Of a DNA stretch of 64,000 nucleotides, positions 57,337 to 64,000 are shown in pieces. Numbering within the stretch: the stretch's first letter is position 1; every line of letters starts with the position of its first letter. Location: the NCBI RefSeq assembly GCF_026914185.1, contig NC_070561.1:434001-498000 (forward strand), read 5' to 3'. Under the pieces are notes generated by a model that worked only from the letters and a program-made list of their open reading frames with translations, was not told the DNA's origin and ran no database searches. Position numbers and translations under genes: made by a program. The stretch comes from Puccinia triticina. Taxonomy: Eukaryota > Basidiomycota > Pucciniomycetes > Pucciniales > Pucciniaceae.

Positions 57337-60185
57337 ATGACTCAAGAACCATCGATCCTTCCCGAGCTGTCCGCCCGAGCAGCACAGGAATACTCCGACC
57401 TCTTCGCAATCTCCGGCAGCTCATTCCTGGCACCAGCAGACCAAAACACACTCACCAGCATCATCAGCCCAGAACCACCACTCATCGAGCTCACACCCAC
57501 CAGAGCCAGAACCAGAAACAGCACGAAAACGGGAACGGAATCGGAATCCAACCAGCCTGACCTCATGGACCACTCCATCTCATCCGTCGATCTCCTGCCA
57601 AAAGCACTCAGCCCATCCACTCCAGTCAGTCCCACACACACTCTCTCTCTTTCTTGCGAATGATCTGACTTTATATATATGTATATTCCAGTCATCTCGA
57701 AATAGGCACCATCTACTCTTCAATCCCACAGCATCGCCCCATCCCCACTGGACCCCTCCCCCCACCTCACCCAAACACACAAACAAAATCCTATCAACCC
57801 ACCTCACCCACCCCCCATCCACCCCAGACAGACCCAAAAGCGCACTGGCCAGCAACATCACCCGAACACAGTCAGTCGATCTGCTTGGTCTCTACGACCA
57901 TCACACACCCCGCCCACCGATCTCGCGCTCCAAATCTACCACAGCCATCCACCACCGCGACCAGACCGATCATCAGCCTCAGTCAGCATTCTCACCATCA
58001 GACGATCAACCTCACCACCACCACCAGCAAAAACATCAGTCAAAAGCCACGAAATCTATCCTCAAGAGGCCCAACAGCCCCTCTAAAGGTACCCGGGCCC
58101 GTTTCTTCAGCCCCCGAGTCTTGTCTGATCCAACCGGGGATGAAGAGAGCGATGGGAACGAAGCTAGCTGGGTGGATGAACACGGCAACTGTCGAGGACG
58201 CGAAATCATTCACGAATTTCAGAAGGACGAGCCCCCGATGACCCGTCCCAAACAACAACAGACCTTCAATCAACCCCCCCAATCTCCCTCTCCCCCCCGC
58301 AAAACAGCCCCAACACCATCATCTGCCTCGACTACCCGTCGACACCACCATACCCCCAAGTTTATTATTCCCGAACCGATCGACCTCGGCATCGAGCCCA
58401 TCCTACCCAGGCACTCAACATCCCCATCACCCTCTCCACCCTCCCTACCCCCAGCATCGTATCTGATGAACGCCAGAGCCCATCGGAAGAGCACCCAACA
58501 GCGCTCAGTCTCAAACAGTTTGATCTTCAACGCGCCCGATAACCTTTCCAACATCTTGGACGAGAGCGGCGGCTTCCTCGTCGGAAACGAGACCACCTGG
58601 ACTGGCGGAGATAGCAAAGAACCTTCCACCGAACTCTCCATCGACTTGAACCATGTCGCCATGATGGAACTCTTGGGCAAGAAAAACTTGGCCAAGCTTC
58701 GGCCCGGCTCCGCTTTTGCCAAGCATACCTCCACGACCAGAGGCTCAGACTGTATCATGGAAGAAGAAGAAGAAGAAGAAGAAGAAGAATCCGTCGATGT
58801 TTCGGGACTGGCCCGGCAGCTCGAAGATGAAAAGAGTGTTCCAACGGATAACTTGGCTTTGTCAGCCATCTTTTTACACCCAAGATTGCTTAGTAGTAGA
58901 ATACTTACATTATTTTTGTTATCTTTCAAATTCTGGGGTTTCTAGGAAAGATGAGCAGGCACCAGTCAATCTAAGAGGCTCGCCGGATTTCTCAACCACT
59001 TTTGAGTCGTCCAAGATTCATCTACCACCGTTACCGACCGATCGAGACGAACTATGGAAAAACAGCCAACCCAAAGAGCCCATGAAGAAACCGGCGAGCG
59101 CACCTAGGGCCAAGCGATATTCGATGTCGAGTGTCGACCATCGTATCTTATGCGAGCGAGGAGAGGTGCAGGACGAGGTGACGGCACGGCTGAAGAAAAA
59201 GATTGACTCGATCAAGTTGTCGGCCCAGGAAGAGCCCCGATCGGTGACGAAGGATGATCTGTTTTCAGAACTGATGTCTGCGCCCCCGCCCTCTCTAGTA
59301 TCCCAGGGAGAGAAGAAGACCGGTCGGCCGGTTGCTGCGCCTCCGAAAGCGCCCAAACTACAGGCGCCGGTACCGAGCAGTGAGCGTCGACCGACGGCAG
59401 CCAAGCGGCTGTCAGGCCCGGACGTCGTCGCTTTCCCTGGGGGGAAGCCGACGGAGGGCAAAATGACGGCGACGAATCCGGTCGGCAAGCCGCGCACCAG
59501 CTGCATCTCCACCTCCGTCGTCCCCGTCCGTGCCAAGCGCTTGTCGAACATCGGCATCGGGCTGCCCCCCTCCACCTCCGCCCCAGCCATCACCCCGCTC
59601 GTCTCTAAGCTCTCCCGCCCCAGCACCGCCGCTCTCACTGGCGTCCGCACCAAGCTCAAGCCCTCCAACAACCTCGGCAAGCCCGGACTGCCCTCCGGAT
59701 CGCCTAAGACCATGAAGAGCCGCTCCTCGCTCTCCACTATCAGCCTCAACTCTCCGCGCCTGCGCTTCCACGCCAGTCCCGCCAAGCCCTCTCTCCTCGC
59801 CCGTCCCCCGCCCACCACCACCACCACCACCACCACCAACGCATCAGCAACAACAACGACGGGAACGGGCACGATAAGCAAGATGGCCAGCCCGACGAAG
59901 AGCCGTAACACCTTGCCCGTCCCCGGCACCACCCACACCCTCCCTGCGCCACGCCCTTACTCTGCCACCACCACATCCCGCTCCTCGCTCCTCGATGGCC
60001 CCCCGCCCCGCCCCGCCCTCCCTCAACCTGCTAGCCTCAGCGGCAGGCCTCGCACTATGCCTATCTCGTCCGCCACTACCACTACTAACTCCGCCATCGG
60101 TCGGCCCCCGAGTTCCAGAATCTGCCCGCCGTCGGCGGAGGGGTCTAGAAACACACTGACCCGGCAAGTCAAACAGACGCTTTGA
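57337..60185 (+). CDS. Low-complexity hypothetical protein, 898 aa, with SILK-type motif
   Basis: Exons: 57337-57624, 57692-58860, 58946-60185; 2,697 nt, 898 aa, phases consistent. No globular domain recognised. The protein is rich in Ser, Pro, Thr, Lys and His. Visible features: SRSKSTTAIHH and KATKSILKRPNSPSKGTRAR at about residues 180-230, an 11-Glu run from a GAA microsatellite (58760-58788), a short conserved-looking helix SIDLNHVAMMELLGKKNLAK, PRAKRYSMSSVDHRILCERG, repeated AKRLS sites (AAKRLSGPDVV, RAKRLSNIG) that fit basophilic kinase targets, and a Thr run (59815-59840). The sequence from 59000 on is unusually GC-rich at third positions relative to the window. The minus-strand frames over 58.3-59.9 kb are shadows. 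Possibly a polarity or septum-type scaffold; function unknown. Confidence 0.8.
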
Positions 60186-61828
60186 AATCCCATTTCACTC
60201 TTCTTCTTTTGCCAATAGAGAAGCAAGGAGTGTCCATAAAACTGCATACTCTATCCAAAGAAATATATAACCAGAAAAAAATGTAGACAAATGCTGCCTT
60301 GTTTTTGTAACCCTCGTCCCCCGCTGCTCACTGTCCTCCTCGCTTCGTTTGTTGTTCGTTCTCGTCTTATCTTGCCACCACCACCATCATCATTATCGCC
60401 ATGCAGATGCTCCCGTCTCTTTGTTTTCTTGAGCTTTTCAGGCTTCTTTTGAGTGCTCTTATTGTGTTACGTATGTGTTCTTTATCAGTCGTGTCTCTGT
60501 CAAGCGTATACGTAGATATTTATATATATCTAGCTGTTTTTGTTTGTGTTGTTTAGTCTTGGGTCTTTCTTGTTCTTTTTAAAAAATCGAAATCAATATC
60601 AAATGAATAAAGCAAGTCACTACCAATCAATACATGTATGTCATGAATGTCCAATGTCTATTCCTGAGCTAAGTTTCGACGCTCAGGTGGGCTTGATCAA
60701 GTGGATAACACACAATCTCATGGATGACCTTGCGGACATAGCGTGCTTTATTTGAAAACTTCACATTTTGATCATCTCAAGGCATCATGATTGCTCAGCA
60801 TCTCGTCCTGCACTTTACAAAGCAGCGAAAGTCGTTCAAGAGTCTTTTTTCTTTGTGCTGGATTTCCGTTTTGTTTTTGTTTTTCAAGTTATTCTACACA
60901 TGACGAGAGATGAAAGGACCCACAAGAACAAAAGTCGCTGGGGACGGACGAGTGGCAAGGAGTGTTTTTTTTTCGGCTCGGGGATCAGAAGCGAGGTTTC
61001 TAAAAACCCCCCGAAACCCATAACCTTGGGTGGCTCCCAAAACCTCCTTTGGGAGATGAGCCAGGTGACAAACCCAGATCATTAAGTTTCCTGGGATACC
61101 CCAATGCGGAAGACTATCACCGCGGGGATGCAAGGTGCAAGGCTGTGCAAGGTTTTCCGTTGGCGAAACATTGGGGGGACTGAGAAATTCTAAGTCGCAT
61201 GTCTAACCGGGCTCTCCAGTACCATAAATAACGGGACCCTCGTCCGTCCCTTGAGGTTGTTGACCCCTCAGACATCATTTGCACCCAATCCTAAACTGCT
61301 TCCGCTTCATTCACCTCTAATTTTGTTTTATTACATATCTCTTGTCTGCTGTGACAGACTTCCTTTTCCACTTTATCTTTCCTTCGCTTTTTCCACAGGC
61401 CTCCACTTTCCCTTTCTCACCACCGCTCCCTTGCTTGAGCTTGATATTTCTCCCAGAGAACGCTTCTCCACCGGCCTCCACTTTTACCTCCCCACCACCG
61501 CTCCCTAGCTTAATATTTATTGTCTGCTGTGTCAGAAATAGCCTTAACCTTCTATAACCCTTCATCATTCCTGCTCCCACCGCTTGCATCATCCTTTATA
61601 AACTCTACTGTCTCTCTCCCACCGACTGAGATCACAATCATCCAGCAAACCCACATTTCTAACTTAGTTCTTCTCTCTCTGCATCCACCACGGGCATTGT
61701 TCCTTGTGTATTGGTTAATCCTCTTCTACTTCGTGACACCCAGCCTAATCCCCTGCTCCCAGCACCGCTCCCCTTCCATTCTTGCTTCCAGTTCCCAGCC
61801 CCTTCTCGCTTCCCGCTCATACCCCGCA
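60186..61828. other. 3' flank and 5' flank of the MULE element; duplicated leader
   Basis: No gene. 61339-61525 contains a tandem duplication: TTGTCTGCTGTG(A/T)CAGA at 61341 and 61519, and GGCCTCCACTTT...CACCACCGCTCCCT at about 61398 and 61473. This is presumably the untranslated leader or sub-terminal part of the MULE. Confidence 0.5.
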
Positions 61829-64000
61829 ATGCCCACATTAAGATCCACCACCCAGCCGTATTTCCCCCTTGTCAAAGATATTTACAAAGTTGTCCCGCTG
61901 CCCTGGACACAGGAGGTCCCTTTGCCGGCAGATCAATCGACTCACCCAAACTCGCTCTGGTTGGTTCGTAAGGCCGGTGGCGCCATGCCTGTGTTCCCTC
62001 ACCATCCCCACCACTTCACCATCCCGGGAAATACACGTGCAATTGCGGACATCTTTGTCGAGGCCATGCAGGCTACAGTGTACTGGGCCGTTCACAAGAC
62101 CAAGACCAACTCGCCAGCTCCTTGCCTTGCCAACGCTCCAAACAGAGGCGGCCGCCCCCAACAACACCATTTCAAGCTGGAGTTCAAATGCCCCCAGAAT
62201 GGAACACATATTGTTCGCCCAAATTCAAGGAGATCTGAACCATCTCAGAGATGCGGCTGCCTTGCAGGGTTTTGGATCAGCCACAATGTTACCACCAATT
62301 CCTTGCGCGTGTGCTGGCGATGGCAGCACAACCACCAGCCTGACTCCAACACTGAAATGAAGAAGCACCGTCTTCCAAAGCTTGTCATGAAGTGGTTAAC
62401 CAAACAGGTTATACGTGGGCTTCAATGGCCTTCTATTGAGAAACTTCTGTCCTGCCCGGACCTTTTTTCTGTAAGCTTCAATGATCCCATTATCTCTTGC
62501 AACATCTCAGCACACTTAGTAGCATAGAGATTTAATTCCCTTTCATTTGCAGTTGTCCAATGGTTCCGTTCCTGAGGCGCATTACGTGGAGTTCTACCAC
62601 GTATGGTATCTGATCCAGAAGCGGATCAAGGTCCTGTCAAAGAAGGAAAAGGACGTCTTTACTTCTGTGGCGTTATGGAAAGACCAGCTTGACGCCAAAG
62701 GGTACAACACTTTTCTTCCAATTGCGGACGACAACCTGGCATTCATCTTTGCCTTCCAATCACCATGGCAGACCGACATGATGTTGAGACATGGAGGCAA
62801 CCTACTCATGCTTGACGCGACCCACAACAGTGTCAGCAACTTTTTGTTTGGCGATAACCGCAAAGTAAGCTTGTACACCTTTGTGATTTGGGACCCAGTG
62901 ACAGGCAAGGGTTTGCCCATCTGCTGGGCGTTTACCGTCTCTTTGGCAAAGTAAGTTTGCCTCACTCCAACTGCCGACTTACCCCGAATCATGATGAGCT
63001 AACATTTTTTGTAATGTTTACACCCATCTCACCCACAGGGAGCCCCTCCTTAGCATCCTCAGGTGGATCCGACAGACCACCGGATACGTACCCGGTGCAG
63101 TCATGAGCAATTGTGCTCTGGCCATCCGAAACGCTGTTGCCGACGCCTACTCTGACCTCAACGACCCGCCCCCCCATTTCTGGTGCCTGTTCCATGTCTT
63201 CAAGGCTTTCAAAGCCAATGTGTTGGCCCACCTGGGTGCCCAGTCTGAGGAAGCCCTTGCTGACTTTTGATGGCTTGTGTATGGTGGAGGCAATCCGGAG
63301 TCAATGCAGAACGCTTTCAATGCTAAATGGAGCCAGATCAGTGGCCTGTTTGCTCATTATGTCCAACATCAATGGGACGGCAATTGTAGACATTGGGCAT
63401 TACATTATCGCACAGTAAGTTTTTGTTTGGCTTTTTTTGTTTCACTTTTTTTCTTCAATGGCCATGTCATGTACTGATTACTTGCCTTGCTTGCAGAATG
63501 CCATTCAGGGCATTCATACCAACAATTATGTAGAGTCGTGGCATAGGACGTTGAAGACAAAGTTCATCCCCCCACCTGAAAACGCCGAATGGACAAACTC
63601 ATCCAAATTCTCAAATACGACGTGGTAGGGTACTACCAGCGTCAGTCGGCCCGTGTCCAGTTGGGCATCCAGAAACAGCGCGTCAATGAATTCCAGCTCA
63701 AAGCCCGCGTGGACGGTGATAGCTACACCCCTGACATCATGTGCACCCTCGGCATACTTATTACGCAATGGGCGGACCATGTAAGCTTCTCTGTTCATCC
63801 CCATAATATTTTTGCTAACAACATCTATATCATCTACACAGTTTGTCATCAATTCCTTCACTTCTCTGCTCGCCGTGGCTTACTGGGTGGATTATGAGGT
63901 GCCAAGCGAGCGGCACGCAAAGCCGCGAATCCTCAGGTGCATGTGCCCGCACTTCCAGCGACACAACAGTGTGTGCAAACATGTTCTGCATTGCGAAACA
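61829..64000 (+). pseudogene. MULE-type transposase with SWIM zinc finger, decayed, cut by window end
   Basis: Mutator-like DNA transposase. Exons: 61829-62470, 62553-62950, 63039-63414, 63497-about 63780, then about 63841 to beyond the end. The N-terminal region has a Cys/His zinc-binding type part (LEFKCPQNG...RCGCLAGFWI...HNHQPD), like FLYWCH/WRKY-GCM1 folds in other MULEs. Core: LMLDATHNSV (first Asp), VMSNCALAIRNAV (second Asp position reads Asn, 63109-63111), FWCLFHVFKAF (CxxH), THTNNYVESW-type IHTNNYVESWHRTLK (Glu). C-terminal SWIM finger CMCPHFQRHNSVCKH. Lesions: in-frame TGA at 63268-63270, one-base loss in an A run at about 63575-63580 that shifts the frame (the frame resumes as MDKLIQILKYDVVGYY). 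The domain identity is clear; the copy is dead. Confidence 0.9.

Noticed and set aside
58270..59976. Long minus-strand ORFs (219 and 306 codons)
   Set aside because: Antisense to the GC-rich exons of the 898-aa protein; Val/Gly-rich composition and no splice context.
1..64000. tRNA, rRNA or snRNA genes
   Set aside because: No convincing tRNA box A/B pair with cloverleaf arms or rRNA segment was found by eye; a covariance-model scan would be decisive.

Overview
The window looks like nuclear DNA of a basidiomycete fungus, most likely a rust (Pucciniomycotina, Pucciniales, Puccinia-like). The reasons are intron-dense genes with short GT-AG introns (about 50-110 bp), a transposon load of Ty1/copia, KDZ, MULE, Helitron and short inverted-repeat elements, AT-rich repeat deserts, and compact islands of conserved eukaryotic genes. 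No species name can be proved from the sequence alone. Exon models were built by hand from reading frame, splice sites and intron phase. Where exact exon coordinates are listed, exon lengths and phases are mutually consistent.

Layout. 1-4.1 kb: a copia pol gene split by a second copia fragment that sits between two near-identical 722-bp arms in inverted orientation. 6.1-19.4 kb: a repeat-rich block with three transposon-type genes: an 11-exon KDZ transposase (-), a 6-exon TET/JBP-like 2-oxoglutarate dioxygenase (+) and a 4-exon HMG-box-like protein (-). They are interleaved with two copies of a TAGCGCTA-rich repeat, a 471-bp inverted-repeat element with a 7-bp target duplication, and a 210-bp tandem array. 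19.7-24.98 kb: two large minisatellites, one part of an inverted arrangement, then gag-only copia remnants. 26.8-40.2 kb: cellular genes for a glutathione S-transferase, a 1,964-aa TPX2-domain protein with internal tandem repeats, and an ALE1-type MBOAT lysophospholipid acyltransferase. 35.5-36.9 and 41.4-44.8 kb: nested miniature elements, a long hairpin and a Helitron 3' end. 46.2-60.2 kb: a candidate secreted protein, thioredoxin, RNA polymerase II subunit RPB7 (divergent from thioredoxin), an OPT-family oligopeptide transporter and an 898-aa low-complexity protein. 61.8 kb to the end: a decayed MULE transposase, cut by the window edge.

The main observation is that KDZ, TET/JBP-like and HMG-like genes lie within 12 kb of each other. 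A link between KDZ elements and TET/JBP dioxygenases has been described in basidiomycetes, so this may be one compound mobile unit carrying its own DNA-modification enzyme. The KDZ, TET/JBP-like and MULE frames are interrupted by in-frame TGA codons that each look like CGA-to-TGA at a CpG. Two probable catalytic or metal-binding Asp positions read Asn (GAT-to-AAT after C). This pattern fits 5-methylcytosine decay or a CpG/TCG-directed RIP-like process. A second new-looking signal is a pair of unrelated-in-sequence miniature elements sharing CAAC(R)GTGGG-type termini and 7-bp target duplications.
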